Assembly: GCA_910587295.1 (NCBI GenBank)
Contig: CAJULP010000017.1
Location: 1-44,107, forward strand
Direction: 5' to 3'
DNA from: an uncultured Lachnospiraceae bacterium
Lineage (GTDB): Bacteria; Bacillota; Clostridia; Lachnospirales; Lachnospiraceae
Length of the DNA stretch: 44,107 bases
In this document: positions 1-8,288 of the stretch, in pieces
Numbering within the stretch: position 1 is the stretch's first letter
How the letters are laid out: every line of letters starts with the position of its first letter
Position numbers and translations under genes: made by a program
Notes under the pieces: model-generated
The model's input: the letters and a program-made list of their open reading frames with translations, nothing else
Told to the model about the DNA's origin: nothing
Database searches by the model: none

Positions 1-14
1 ACAATAGTACTCAT
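1..14 (-). CDS. Start of a gene running off the left edge
   Basis: Only the first codons (Met-Ser-Thr-Ile...) are inside the window. The start is supported by an AAAGGAG ribosome binding site on the minus strand at about 22-30, eight bases ahead of the ATG. The product cannot be named from four residues. It lies downstream of and in the same direction as the MTA/SAH deaminase gene, so it may be co-transcribed with it. Confidence 0.35.
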
Positions 15-127
15 CACACAGTCTCCTTTATCTGTTTGTTTTGCAATTAACATCATAAAGAAAAACTGTGTGGTTGGGAAGGGGGGATTTTCTCTTCTTC
101 CCTTTTTATTTCTTTTGCCAATTAAAA

Positions 128-1426
128 TTATACACTAACTCTGACGATGATCTCATTAATCTTTTTATACACCAAATCCTCATCCATCGTCAATATTTTT
201 CTATTTTCCATAGTTATTTTTCCGTCAATGATAACTGTCTCCACCTCTGAACCATTTGCAGAATAAGAAAGCCCGGCAATCAGATTGTTTCTGGGAGTCA
301 AAGAAGGAGAATTTAAATTTAAAATGGCAATATCTGCCTTCTTCCCAACTTCAAGGCTGCCAATCTCCTTCTCTAACCCAAGTGCCTTTGCACCATTTAT
401 CGTAGCAATACGGATATTTTCTTTTGCGCTGATACATTGGGGCGTTCTCTTAACTCCCTTATGAATCAATGCCAGGAGGCTCATCTCATGGAACAGGTTC
501 AAGCTGTTATTAGAAGCGGCTCCATCCGTTCCGATACACACGTTGATTCCCATATCCAGCATTTCCGGCACAGGGGCGAACCCGTTCCCTAGCTTCATGT
601 TACTTGCAGGGTTTGTGACAACGCTGACATTTTTTGCTTTTAATATCTCCATATCGCTTTTTGTAATCTGTACACAATGGGCAGCTATGGCAGGCACATC
701 AAAAAGCCCGTTCCTGTCCGCCATCTCAATAGGCGAACATCCATACTTCTCCTTAATCTGTTCTATCTCACTTTCACTTTCAGATAAATGCACGTGGATT
801 CCCATATGGTTCTTTTTTGCTTCCTCAGATACGATCCGCATAAAGCCTTCATCGCAGGTATATGGCGCATGAGGAGCTAACATAAAGCTGAGCCTTTCAC
901 AGTCTGCCGCAGCGTCTCTTTCCTCATATGCCTGGCGAAGACGCATCTGCCCCGCCTCATCATTACCGCTTCCAATCAGTCCACGGCTGATCACGGCACG
1001 CATACCGGATTCTTTCACAGCCCTTGTAGTTTGATGAATATTCATCTGCATGTCATTAAAACAAGTAGTTCCGCTTTTCATCATCTCAATGATGGCAAGG
1101 CAGGCTCCCCAATAAGTATCTTCATCCGTCATCTGCTGTTCAATGGGGTCAATACTCCCAAACAGCCAATCCATAAAACTTAAATCATCCGCAACATTCC
1201 GCATAAAAGACATATAAGAATGTGTATGACAATTTACAAGACCCGGTATCGCAAGCCTGTCCTTCCCGTCAATCACCTTTTCTTCCAGAAAACCTTCCGG
1301 TTTCTTTCCCATTGCCGTAATTCTGGTACCTTCAATATAAATATCCGTTTCACGGAGCACATCCCGGGCTCCTCCTGCATTCCCTTCCGGCAAAAGTGCC
1401 AGAATATTTTTTAATACAATGCCCAT
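128..1426 (-). CDS. mtaD: 5-methylthioadenosine/S-adenosylhomocysteine deaminase family amidohydrolase
   Basis: A 432-residue cytosolic metal-dependent amidohydrolase expected to deaminate S-adenosylhomocysteine and/or methylthioadenosine to inosyl products in the methyl and methionine salvage cycle. Visible are the first metal-binding HxH in NCHTHSYMSF (His67 and His69), a second His in HVHLSES, the AAHCVQ histidine and the late IGTDGAASNNSLN block with the metal-binding Asp. All are typical of the MtaD/TrzA-like subgroup, and the length is normal. The start has a GAGAGG site upstream. A terminator hairpin and an own promoter separate it from the upstream GH112 operon. Related guanine or chlorinated-substrate deaminases share the fold, so substrate is inferred from family resemblance. 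Confidence 0.85.
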   Translation of the reverse strand: MGIVLKNILALLPEGNAGGARDVLRETDIYIEGTRITAMGKKPEGFLEEKVIDGKDRLAIPGLVNCHTHSYMSFMRNVADDLSFMDWLFGSIDPIEQQMTDEDTYWGACLAIIEMMKSGTTCFNDMQMNIHQTTRAVKESGMRAVISRGLIGSGNDEAGQMRLRQAYEERDAAADCERLSFMLAPHAPYTCDEGFMRIVSEEAKKNHMGIHVHLSESESEIEQIKEKYGCSPIEMADRNGLFDVPAIAAHCVQITKSDMEILKAKNVSVVTNPASNMKLGNGFAPVPEMLDMGINVCIGTDGAASNNSLNLFHEMSLLALIHKGVKRTPQCISAKENIRIATINGAKALGLEKEIGSLEVGKKADIAILNLNSPSLTPRNNLIAGLSYSANGSEVETVIIDGKITMENRKILTMDEDLVYKKINEIIVRVSV

Positions 1427-1489
1427 AAATTTATCCTCTCTTTATTTTATATTTTCTCTTCCAGATTATCTCATCAGTTTATTGTTTCG

Positions 1490-1518
1490 ATTATATCATG
1501 TTCAAGTAAATAAGGCAA
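1490..1518 (-). promoter_or_regulatory. Promoter of the deaminase gene
   Basis: On the minus strand a TTGCCT -35 (1513-1518) is 17 bases from a perfect TATAAT -10 (1490-1495). The -35 lies inside the stem of the preceding terminator hairpin. Confidence 0.5.
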
Positions 1519-1548
1519 ACACCTGCAATACTGGTGTCTGCCTTATTT
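1508..1548 (-). terminator. Terminator after the GH112 operon
   Basis: A near-perfect 16-bp inverted repeat (arms 1508-1523 and 1533-1548, nine-base loop, one mismatch) begins 28 bases after the GH112 stop codon. A T-rich stretch follows on the minus strand. It ends the transporter/phosphorylase transcript before the deaminase gene. Confidence 0.65.
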
Positions 1549-1576
1549 AATCATTCCTTGATTTCTGAAACTGGTA

Positions 1577-3736
1577 TTACCCTATCTCATACCAGATAAT
1601 CTGGTTCGCCTCAAGATCCAGCGAAAAGCTTTCCCCATCTCCTTTATAGACGATAGTACTCTGAGACTCATAGGTATTATTCACTACACAATACTTTCCG
1701 CTTTCCGGATAAGCATGTACGTCCACATTATAATTACTTGAAAACCACTGGTGAAGATTTTCCTCATCTCCTGCACTCCAAAGGATAGCCCGGTACAATA
1801 GCCTGCTGTTTTCAAAACTGTAAGGAAGACCGCTGATATAGACCGCACGCCCCTTTCCAAAGCTGTTTACCGCAAGCTGTACTTCCTTATCTTTTTCAAC
1901 AAGGATCGTGGTACCTTCCAGCGCGTAAATGTTCTTCTTCCCTTCACCAAAGTCTATCTCATCCTTTACATCCTCGGTAATAAAATGGCTGTGGCTTTCC
2001 CAGTTATATTTGTCATAGCCTAACGTAAATCCAAGTTCCTCTTCTACGCCAAACACGTTAGAAAGCTGGAAGAAATGCCCGTTAGCCTGATGTGCGCAGG
2101 GCTCTCCTACTCCGATGATACCGCCGCCTTCGTATACAAACTGTTTTACTGCGGAAGAAATCTCCGGATCACACCACCACTGGCCGCCGGTATGGGCAGT
2201 ATCAGCATCGCCCACATTGATCAGCACATCAATTCCTTTTAAGATATCAGGATTTTCTTTCAGGTCATCAAAACTGATAAACTGTACGTCAAAAGGTGCA
2301 CCGGAAAGAGCTTCAATTACTCCCGCATAGGAGTAGTTCTGCTTAAAGTAAATGGCATGGTGTACCATATGGCAGCCCCAGGCACGCATTTTACCCCAGC
2401 AGTTTAACACTGCTACTTTTTTCACACAATATGGCACGCATCCTTTAATATTGTCATACAGCTCCCGGAACTCGTTGCAGACAGCTTCCACGTAATCCAC
2501 AAACTCCGGGAAATCCAATGTAAGCTTCAAGTAGCCGCCATAACCAATCCTGTCAATAGGCTTACGGAGGATTGCGCGTCTCGCAGTCACCCAGTTGACC
2601 TTTGCTTCTTTTACAGGGTCGCCGCCCTCATGGAAGGTATCCGGGAAAAAGTACGGTAAAAGCCTTCCTTCACGGTAAGACACCCCTTCAATATCGCTGA
2701 TAAGCCGGAGTGTAGATCCGTTACCCACACTGCCTACAATAGCGTCTAAGCCCATTTCTTTGAACTCTTCCATAAAGGGCTCTGTTCCAATCCAGTGATC
2801 TCCCAAGAACATCATGGCTTCCTTGCCATATTCATGAGTGATATCCACCATTTCCTTCACGATCTTTCGTACTTCCCTTCTCTGGAAAGCCTGGAAATCC
2901 TGAAATTCTTTAGACGGAACCCGGTATTGGTTATTGTAATAACCCTCGTCAATAATATATTCCGGCCGGAAGGGATATCCCACTTCCTGCTCAAACTGCT
3001 TTAAGATATACGGACTCACAGAAGCGGAATACCCATACCAGTCCACGTACTTTTCCCTTGCAAGTTCATCAAACATCAACGTAAACTGATGGAAAAACGT
3101 GGTAAAACGAAGTACGTTTACATAAGGATGCTCCTCAATAAATTTCCGCAGACGATCCAGCGTATAAGCATGGGTCTTAGGCTGCCTTACATCAAAAGTG
3201 ATCTGATGCTCCACGTCCTTCCACTCATTTACCACCGCATTGTACATATGCACGGGATCCCACATAATATAGGCCAAAAAGCTTACTGTGTAATCATGGA
3301 ACGGCACTGTCTTAACGGTAACCTCACCCTTTGCTTCATCATATGTCCAGTCTGCCACAGGAACAACTTCCCCCGTGGACCTGTCGATCACTTCCCACCA
3401 GCGTGTAATATCATCCCGGCTGTTTGGCGTCAGCATGTCAGGATACAACCCTTTCATCAACTGAACACGCAAGGTTTTTTCCGTTGCCGTATAAATAGGC
3501 GTCCTCACATACATCTGCTGAATTTCATCGGGATTCGCCTTTGCCCACGCATTGTCTTTTCTGGTAGTATAATATGTGGAATACACTTTCATACCAGCAT
3601 CTTTTAATTCAACAGGGAAATCCGTACCGTCGCAGTCACGTACTGCGTCTGCTCCCCAGCGTTTGGACAATTCCAAAGTTTCCGGAATCACATCTACATC
3701 CGTAGGAATAGTCACTCTTCCTTTAATTTGATCCAT
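1577..3736 (-). CDS. gnpA: 1,3-beta-galactosyl-N-acetylhexosamine phosphorylase (GH112)
   Basis: A 719-residue cytosolic phosphorylase that cleaves Gal-beta-1,3-GalNAc (galacto-N-biose) or Gal-beta-1,3-GlcNAc (lacto-N-biose) with phosphate to give galactose-1-phosphate and free N-acetylhexosamine. The N-terminus (GRVTIPTDVDVIPETLEL) and the GDHWIGTEP segment are hallmarks of GH112. The Asp there is residue 313, the number reported for the general acid of the Bifidobacterium longum enzyme. Length is normal for the family. It is last in an operon with a dedicated sugar ABC importer, 18 bases after the second permease gene, and has an AGGAGG site nine bases before its ATG. Preference between mucin-type and milk-type disaccharide cannot be read from sequence alone. 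Confidence 0.95.
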   Translation of the reverse strand: MDQIKGRVTIPTDVDVIPETLELSKRWGADAVRDCDGTDFPVELKDAGMKVYSTYYTTRKDNAWAKANPDEIQQMYVRTPIYTATEKTLRVQLMKGLYPDMLTPNSRDDITRWWEVIDRSTGEVVPVADWTYDEAKGEVTVKTVPFHDYTVSFLAYIMWDPVHMYNAVVNEWKDVEHQITFDVRQPKTHAYTLDRLRKFIEEHPYVNVLRFTTFFHQFTLMFDELAREKYVDWYGYSASVSPYILKQFEQEVGYPFRPEYIIDEGYYNNQYRVPSKEFQDFQAFQRREVRKIVKEMVDITHEYGKEAMMFLGDHWIGTEPFMEEFKEMGLDAIVGSVGNGSTLRLISDIEGVSYREGRLLPYFFPDTFHEGGDPVKEAKVNWVTARRAILRKPIDRIGYGGYLKLTLDFPEFVDYVEAVCNEFRELYDNIKGCVPYCVKKVAVLNCWGKMRAWGCHMVHHAIYFKQNYSYAGVIEALSGAPFDVQFISFDDLKENPDILKGIDVLINVGDADTAHTGGQWWCDPEISSAVKQFVYEGGGIIGVGEPCAHQANGHFFQLSNVFGVEEELGFTLGYDKYNWESHSHFITEDVKDEIDFGEGKKNIYALEGTTILVEKDKEVQLAVNSFGKGRAVYISGLPYSFENSRLLYRAILWSAGDEENLHQWFSSNYNVDVHAYPESGKYCVVNNTYESQSTIVYKGDGESFSLDLEANQIIWYEIG

Positions 3737-3754
3737 TCAACAATTCCTCCTATT

Positions 3755-4630
3755 TTAGCCTTTAATACCGCCGCCTGTAACACCTGCAATGATCTTCTCA
3801 GACAGGAAGATATAAAGCAGGAAGGTAGGCAGGAATACGATGACAACCGCTGCAAACAATCCGCCGTAATCGCCTGTGTACTTCATTGCATTTACAATCT
3901 GCAAAAGTCCTACACCAACAGGTGTCATATCCGCAGAACTTGCAAAGATCAAAGCCATAAAGAACTCGTTCCATACACCCAGGAAGTTAAAGATGGTAAC
4001 GGTAATAATCGCCGGCTGAACAAGCGGGAGCATAATCACCCAAAATGTTTTTCCGGGTGGACATCCGTCAATGGCTGCCGCTTCTTCGTAAGTCTTGGAA
4101 AGCGTTGCAAAAAAGTTTAATAAATATGTGGTTGTGGACGGAACATGCATAAGGATATATAACAAAATAAGTAAAATCCTGCCCTTAATACCAAGCCGTG
4201 TGGTCAATGCAAAGATGGGCATGATGATCATAACACCGGGAACACTCATGGCAATGATCAAACTTGATTTTAAAGACTTATTTGCAAAAAATTCAAATCG
4301 GGACAGGACATATGCACCCGGTGCGGAAATCAAGAGTGTGCCGATACAGGCCGTAACCGCATACAATAATGAGTTCCCGAAGAATTTCGCAACATTCTGC
4401 GCCTGCCATGCACTTGCATAATTTTCCCAGTGGATACCTGACTCAAAAGCAAATACTTTGCCGGAGAAAATTTCTTTTGCAGTTGATAAGCTGGCTCCCA
4501 AAATCCAACATAAAAAAGTTGCCGTAAACCCTATCCAAATGATCACAATGAGGTAACCAGGCAAAAGCCTTAATTCTTTTGACCAGTTCCAAGGGTCTCT
4601 CATTTTTCTTTCCTTTTTACTCCTAGCCAT
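3755..4630 (-). CDS. Sugar ABC transporter permease, MalG type
   Basis: A 291-residue inner-membrane permease of the CUT1 carbohydrate family (second, MalG-like permease) with about six membrane helices. The cytoplasmic EAA loop that docks the ATPase is clear near residue 190 (EEAAAIDGCPPGKTFWVIMLP). A basic N-terminal stretch precedes the first helix. The start has GGAGGTGA upstream. It lies between the MalF-like permease and the GH112 phosphorylase in one operon, so the cargo is most likely galacto-N-biose/lacto-N-biose or a slightly larger host-glycan fragment. No ATPase gene is nearby, so a shared MsmK-type ATPase is expected. Confidence 0.9.
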   Translation of the reverse strand: MARSKKERKMRDPWNWSKELRLLPGYLIVIIWIGFTATFLCWILGASLSTAKEIFSGKVFAFESGIHWENYASAWQAQNVAKFFGNSLLYAVTACIGTLLISAPGAYVLSRFEFFANKSLKSSLIIAMSVPGVMIIMPIFALTTRLGIKGRILLILLYILMHVPSTTTYLLNFFATLSKTYEEAAAIDGCPPGKTFWVIMLPLVQPAIITVTIFNFLGVWNEFFMALIFASSADMTPVGVGLLQIVNAMKYTGDYGGLFAAVVIVFLPTFLLYIFLSEKIIAGVTGGGIKG

Positions 4631-4642
4631 ATTGTCACCTCC

Positions 4643-5536
4643 CTAAAATTCCAGATCGTCGTCTTTTAATACCTTGTTCATCACAAAGTAAACCAGAACG
4701 ATGATCATTGTCAGCGTAACACCAACCGCAGCGCCGGCGCCGGCATCACGGGCAGTGTTCCCCGTAGATCCAAAAACAGTATCATACAAATATACTACAG
4801 GAACAATCGTAGAAGCCTCTGTGCCAACAGGGGAGAACATTTTCGTCCAAAGGAAAAATGCCGTTGTATGTACGCTGTAGAATGTAATATTCGTCTTGAT
4901 GATACCCTTTAAAAGAGGAAGGGTAATTTTGAAAAACTGCTGCACTTTATTAGCGCCATCTATTGTAGCTGCCTCATACAAATCACCGGGAATCCTCTCA
5001 ATACCACTGATGAAGATCAGCATATAATAGCCCACTGCACCAAAAATATATGCAAAGAGCATTGCCCAGAACTTGTTATCACTGGAAAGCCATTTCACAC
5101 CATCCAACCCGAAAAATTCCAGTAACTTGTTTAACATACCATAATCATTGCTGTATACATATTGTACCCACATGGTTGCTAACGCAACAGCGCTGATTAC
5201 ATTAGGCAGGTAAATTGCCGCACGAAAGAACTTTTTAAAACGGACACCACTTGTCAGGATTACCGCAAACAAAAGAGCCAGCGTCAGGGTGATGATCCCA
5301 CCTATCAACCAGATAACCCCCATATTCTTTAAAGAATCCTGAAACGTGGGGGAACCATATATTTTGGCATAATTCCCAAAACCGAAGAATGACCACGAGG
5401 ACAAACTAGCCGTAACACTTTCAATCTTAAAGAAACTCATTAAAACAGTCCTTGCTACCGGATATAAATACATGATAATCAAGGCAAAAGTCAATGGTAA
5501 TGAAAAAGCTAAAATCATACCTTTATTTTTCTTCAT
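4643..5536 (-). CDS. Sugar ABC transporter permease, MalF type
   Basis: A CUT1 carbohydrate permease of about 297 residues (first, MalF-like permease) with six predicted membrane helices and an EAA loop (YEAATIDGANKVQQFFKITL) in its second half. I place the start at Met 14 of the longest frame (MKKNKGMILAF). A purine-rich GGGAGGGG site precedes it, and the longer version would begin inside the intergenic stem-loop. It follows the binding-protein gene after a strong hairpin and pairs with the MalG-like permease to form the membrane channel. Confidence 0.88.
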   Translation of the reverse strand: MKKNKGMILAFSLPLTFALIIMYLYPVARTVLMSFFKIESVTASLSSWSFFGFGNYAKIYGSPTFQDSLKNMGVIWLIGGIITLTLALLFAVILTSGVRFKKFFRAAIYLPNVISAVALATMWVQYVYSNDYGMLNKLLEFFGLDGVKWLSSDNKFWAMLFAYIFGAVGYYMLIFISGIERIPGDLYEAATIDGANKVQQFFKITLPLLKGIIKTNITFYSVHTTAFFLWTKMFSPVGTEASTIVPVVYLYDTVFGSTGNTARDAGAGAAVGVTLTMIIVLVYFVMNKVLKDDDLEF

Positions 5537-5556
5537 TTTCCTGTCACCCCTCCCGT

Positions 5557-5591
5557 GAAAATAAGGTGGCACCACAGTAGTGCCACCTTAT
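5557..5591 (-). terminator. Intra-operon stem-loop (attenuator) between binding protein and permeases
   Basis: A perfect 12-bp stem (ATAAGGTGGCAC, 5561-5572, with its complement at 5580-5591) and a seven-base loop, followed on the minus strand by four T residues. It sits between the binding-protein stop and the MalF start. Such hairpins usually act as partial terminators or 3' stabilisers, giving more binding protein than permease. Confidence 0.7.
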
Positions 5592-5623
5592 CCTTAGAAA
5601 ACCTGTTTTATTGTCATAAAGGA

Positions 5624-6982
5624 TTAGTACAGAGCATCCATTGCCGCTGCAAATTCTTCACCTGTCTTAAATCCGCCTTCAAATAACTTAATAGCTACAT
5701 CTTTGAACTGAGGACCAAGATCGGAATTGTCGGTAAGACCCATGTTCCATTTCAAAGGAGCATTTGTAGCAAGCAGAGTCTCAACGGTACCGTCCATGAT
5801 TGCAGGTGCTGTGTTCCTGGAATCTGCAGGAATCTGAGAAGCGCCGTCAGCCATCTTCTGGTCAAATTCGCCAGTTGTTAAGAACATGATGAAATCAAAT
5901 GCTGCCTGAGGATTTGCACAGTTCTTGGAAATTGCAAGGGAGTTAGCGCCTGCATATGCGTTAGAAGAATCAGCGCCGCCTTCCACTGCAGGGTAATTCA
6001 TAAGACCCCAGTTAATGTTGGAGCCGGTATTATTATTTACCTCAGCACATACATAGTTCGCACATACGATCATTGCAACTTTTTCGGTAAGACCAATCTT
6101 GTTCTGGCTTTCAGGGAATGCACCCGGTGCGCCGCTTTCAAGATAGCCTGCGTTTACGAAGTCGATCAGTTCCTGAGCGCCTTTGATGATCTGCTCGTTC
6201 TCACCCCAGCCGCCGTTTAAGGACAGTTCGCCAAGAGCTTCCTGGCCTACGTGCCTGGATAAGTGATATGCAAGAGCAAAATCACAATAAGCGTCGTCAA
6301 GTGCCATAGGCTCAAAGCCTGCGTCTACCATTGCCTGGCAAGCAGTTAAGAACTCATCCCATGTTGTAGGAAGAGTAGTAATTCCTGCTGCTTCAAAGAT
6401 ATCTTTGTTATAGAAGATACCGCCAACCTGAGGCTGTTCTGCGATACTGTTAAAAGCGCCGCACCATTCTTTCTGCTGGTCAACAAAACACTGGAAACCA
6501 AAATCGCTGTAGCCTGCTGCCTCTGCCATATCAGTTACGTCAAGGCAGAACTCTGAATAAGTTGATGCAATTCTCTGATAATCTTCTTCAAAAATGTCAA
6601 CATTCTCGTTTGCTTCCAGAGCTGTTACAATAATTGTTTTAAGATCACGGCCCTTCCACTCAATGTTTACAGTTGCGCCGGTCTGTGCGGAAAACGCATC
6701 TGCTGCTTCCTGAAGAACCTTGCCCTGAGGCTCGGTGTTAGACCACATGGACCACATTGTTAAGGTAACGCCATCATAATTTGCAGCGCCGTCAGCAGGA
6801 GCTTCTTCCTCTGCCGGTGTCTCAGCCTCTGCGGGAGCTTCAGGTTCAGCAGGAGTTTCTTCTTCTGCCGGTGTCTCAGTCTCTGCAGGAGCTGCAGGCT
6901 CTTCAGTCTTACCGCCACAGCCTGCGAGCAATGTAGCTGCCATAGCTGCCGTTACCAGTAAACTAATAAATTTCTTTTTCAT
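5624..6982 (-). CDS. Sugar ABC transporter solute-binding lipoprotein
   Basis: A 452-residue extracellular substrate-binding lipoprotein of the CUT1 carbohydrate family. A signal peptide with lipobox LLAGC (Cys22) is followed by a proline/glutamate/alanine linker (residues about 27-64) and the mature fold starting at GVTLTMWSMWSN. It is first in an operon with two permeases and the GH112 phosphorylase. It should capture Gal-beta-1,3-HexNAc-containing sugars at the cell surface, a role inferred from context. An AAAGGAGG site precedes the start. The promoter lies about 250 bases upstream, leaving a long AT-rich leader with no structure I recognise. Confidence 0.92.
   Translation of the reverse strand: MKKKFISLLVTAAMAATLLAGCGGKTEEPAAPAETETPAEEETPAEPEAPAEAETPAEEEAPADGAANYDGVTLTMWSMWSNTEPQGKVLQEAADAFSAQTGATVNIEWKGRDLKTIIVTALEANENVDIFEEDYQRIASTYSEFCLDVTDMAEAAGYSDFGFQCFVDQQKEWCGAFNSIAEQPQVGGIFYNKDIFEAAGITTLPTTWDEFLTACQAMVDAGFEPMALDDAYCDFALAYHLSRHVGQEALGELSLNGGWGENEQIIKGAQELIDFVNAGYLESGAPGAFPESQNKIGLTEKVAMIVCANYVCAEVNNNTGSNINWGLMNYPAVEGGADSSNAYAGANSLAISKNCANPQAAFDFIMFLTTGEFDQKMADGASQIPADSRNTAPAIMDGTVETLLATNAPLKWNMGLTDNSDLGPQFKDVAIKLFEGGFKTGEEFAAAMDALY
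6791..6904 (-). repeat. Low-complexity Pro/Glu/Ala coding repeat
   Basis: Inside the binding-protein gene, residues about 27-64 consist of degenerate repeats of a TPAEEE / APAE motif. The DNA is also repetitive (variants of GCAGGAG and TCTTCTGCCGG recur). It forms a flexible acidic tether between lipid anchor and binding domain and may vary in copy number between strains. Confidence 0.7.
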
Positions 6983-7230
6983 TTATTATCCTCCTTTTTT
7001 TCTGGCAATCATCTATTGACTGCCTTGTATGCTAAGTATATCTTTTTTCCTATCAAGAAGCAATCTTACATCTTGTCTTATTTTTTATATATATTGCTTT
7101 TATTCTGTTATTTTTGACAATTTGACCGTATTTTTTATCTATATTTTATAAAAATCAACAACATTACCCTGCGTTGCTTTATCAATATCCTTATATAAAT
7201 CGGACCTTTCTCTCTTATTTTTGTGCATAC

Positions 7231-7259
7231 TTAATATAAAAGCGCCAAATCCATGTCAA
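7231..7259 (-). promoter_or_regulatory. Promoter of the ABC/GH112 operon
   Basis: On the minus strand a perfect TTGACA -35 (7254-7259) and a TATTAA -10 (7231-7236) are separated by 17 bases. It would give a leader of roughly 240 bases before the binding-protein start. Confidence 0.55.
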
Positions 7260-7309
7260 TTTCCATTTTTCCTTATCGCAGTATTTCTAAAAAAAGCGGC
7301 ATGACCAAA

Positions 7310-7362
7310 AACAGCATATTTGAATATTGCAACAAAATCAATTTAATCAATATTTTGCTGTT
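7310..7362. promoter_or_regulatory. Candidate operator in the divergent AraC/ABC promoter region
   Basis: AACAGCA (7310-7316) and its complement TGCTGTT (7356-7362) form inverted arms, each followed inward by an AATATTG-like block. The pair lies between the divergent promoters, just upstream of the regulator's -35. It is a plausible binding site for the adjacent AraC-type regulator; assignment is by position only. Confidence 0.4.
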
Positions 7363-7375
7363 TTTTTTATAAATA

Positions 7376-7404
7376 TTGCTCCTTTCGCTGTTTCATGTTA
7401 TGAT
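7376..7404 (+). promoter_or_regulatory. Promoter of the first AraC regulator
   Basis: TTGCTC (7376-7381), a 17-base spacer and TATGAT (7399-7404) with an extended TGT ahead of the -10. The TAGGAGG ribosome site follows at 7411-7417. Confidence 0.6.
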
Positions 7405-7426
7405 TTATTCTAGGAGGTGATTTTAG

Positions 7427-8263
7427 ATGGGAACTTCCATATATCCATTGACCCGGGGCAATACGCAGGCAGCGCAGAATAAGCTTCTTTATATCACACA
7501 CTCTAAATATGAAAACGATTGGCCCAGCCAGCCCCACATCCATCCTTTTACGGAATTATTTTATGTAAAAGACGGTTCCGGGAGTTTTCTGATCGAGGAT
7601 GAAAAATATGCCATTGAAAAAGATGATTTCGTGATCGTCAACGCCGGCATCTCACATACAGAGATCTCCTCCCCGTCCATGCCTTTAGAATATGTAACCA
7701 TCGGAATAGAGGGACTTAGCTTTTCTTTTGAGGAAAATAAGGATTATATTATTTTCAGCTGTAAGAATGAGCAAAAAGATCTGTATTTTTATATGACCGC
7801 CATGTTAAATGAAATGGAAGAAAAAAACAGGGATTGTGAAGTTGTCTGTCAAAATCTGCTGGAAGTACTGATCATCAAGCTTATCAGGCGGACAAACTTT
7901 GCCTTTGAAGTGGCGCCTACAGTCCAGATCAATAAAGAGTGTGTCAAGATCAGACGGTACATTGAAGCCAATTACGCACAGGATATCACTTTAGATTCCC
8001 TTGCGGAGCTTTCCCACTTAAATAAGTATTACATGGTCCATGCTTTTACCATGCATTGCGGCTGCTCTCCGATCCGCTATTTATGCCAGACCCGCATTAA
8101 GGCAAGCAAAGAGCTTTTGGCAAACACCAACTACAGCATTACAGAGATAGCCCAATTTTCCGGGTTCTCCTCCCAGAGCTATTTTGCCCAAAGTTTTCTG
8201 AAAAGCTGCGGCATGACTGCTTCCGCATATCGGAAAAGCTGTAAAAAACAGGCGGCTCATTAA
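7427..8263 (+). CDS. AraC family transcriptional regulator (next to GH112/ABC operon)
   Basis: A 278-residue cytosolic regulator. The N-terminal half is a cupin-like ligand-binding domain (HIHPFTELFYVKDGSGSFLI, about residues 38-75). The C-terminal roughly 100 residues hold two helix-turn-helix motifs of AraC/XylS type (LDSLAELSHLNKYYM and ITEIAQFSGFSSQSYFAQSF). It is transcribed divergently from the binding protein, permease and GH112 operon, so it is the likely sugar-responsive activator of that operon. Its own promoter and a strong TAGGAGG site are visible. The last codons overlap the terminator of the convergent kinase operon. Confidence 0.9.
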   Translation: MGTSIYPLTRGNTQAAQNKLLYITHSKYENDWPSQPHIHPFTELFYVKDGSGSFLIEDEKYAIEKDDFVIVNAGISHTEISSPSMPLEYVTIGIEGLSFSFEENKDYIIFSCKNEQKDLYFYMTAMLNEMEEKNRDCEVVCQNLLEVLIIKLIRRTNFAFEVAPTVQINKECVKIRRYIEANYAQDITLDSLAELSHLNKYYMVHAFTMHCGCSPIRYLCQTRIKASKELLANTNYSITEIAQFSGFSSQSYFAQSFLKSCGMTASAYRKSCKKQAAH

Positions 8264-8272
8264 GCCGCCTGT
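8243..8272 (-). terminator. Terminator of the kinase/dehydrogenase operon
   Basis: A perfect 10-bp stem (ACAGGCGGCT at 8248-8257 and its complement at 8263-8272) with a five-base loop, followed on the minus strand by six T residues (8243-8248). It overlaps the end and stop codon of the convergent AraC gene, so the regulator's last codons encode the hairpin. Confidence 0.85.
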
Positions 8273-8288
8273 ACTAATTGATCCCACA

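Noticed and set aside
76..107. Hairpin GGGAAG/CTTCCC followed by T5 on the plus strand near the left edge
   Set aside because: It would end a plus-strand transcript, but no plus-strand gene lies upstream. On the minus strand, where the deaminase reads, no T run follows.
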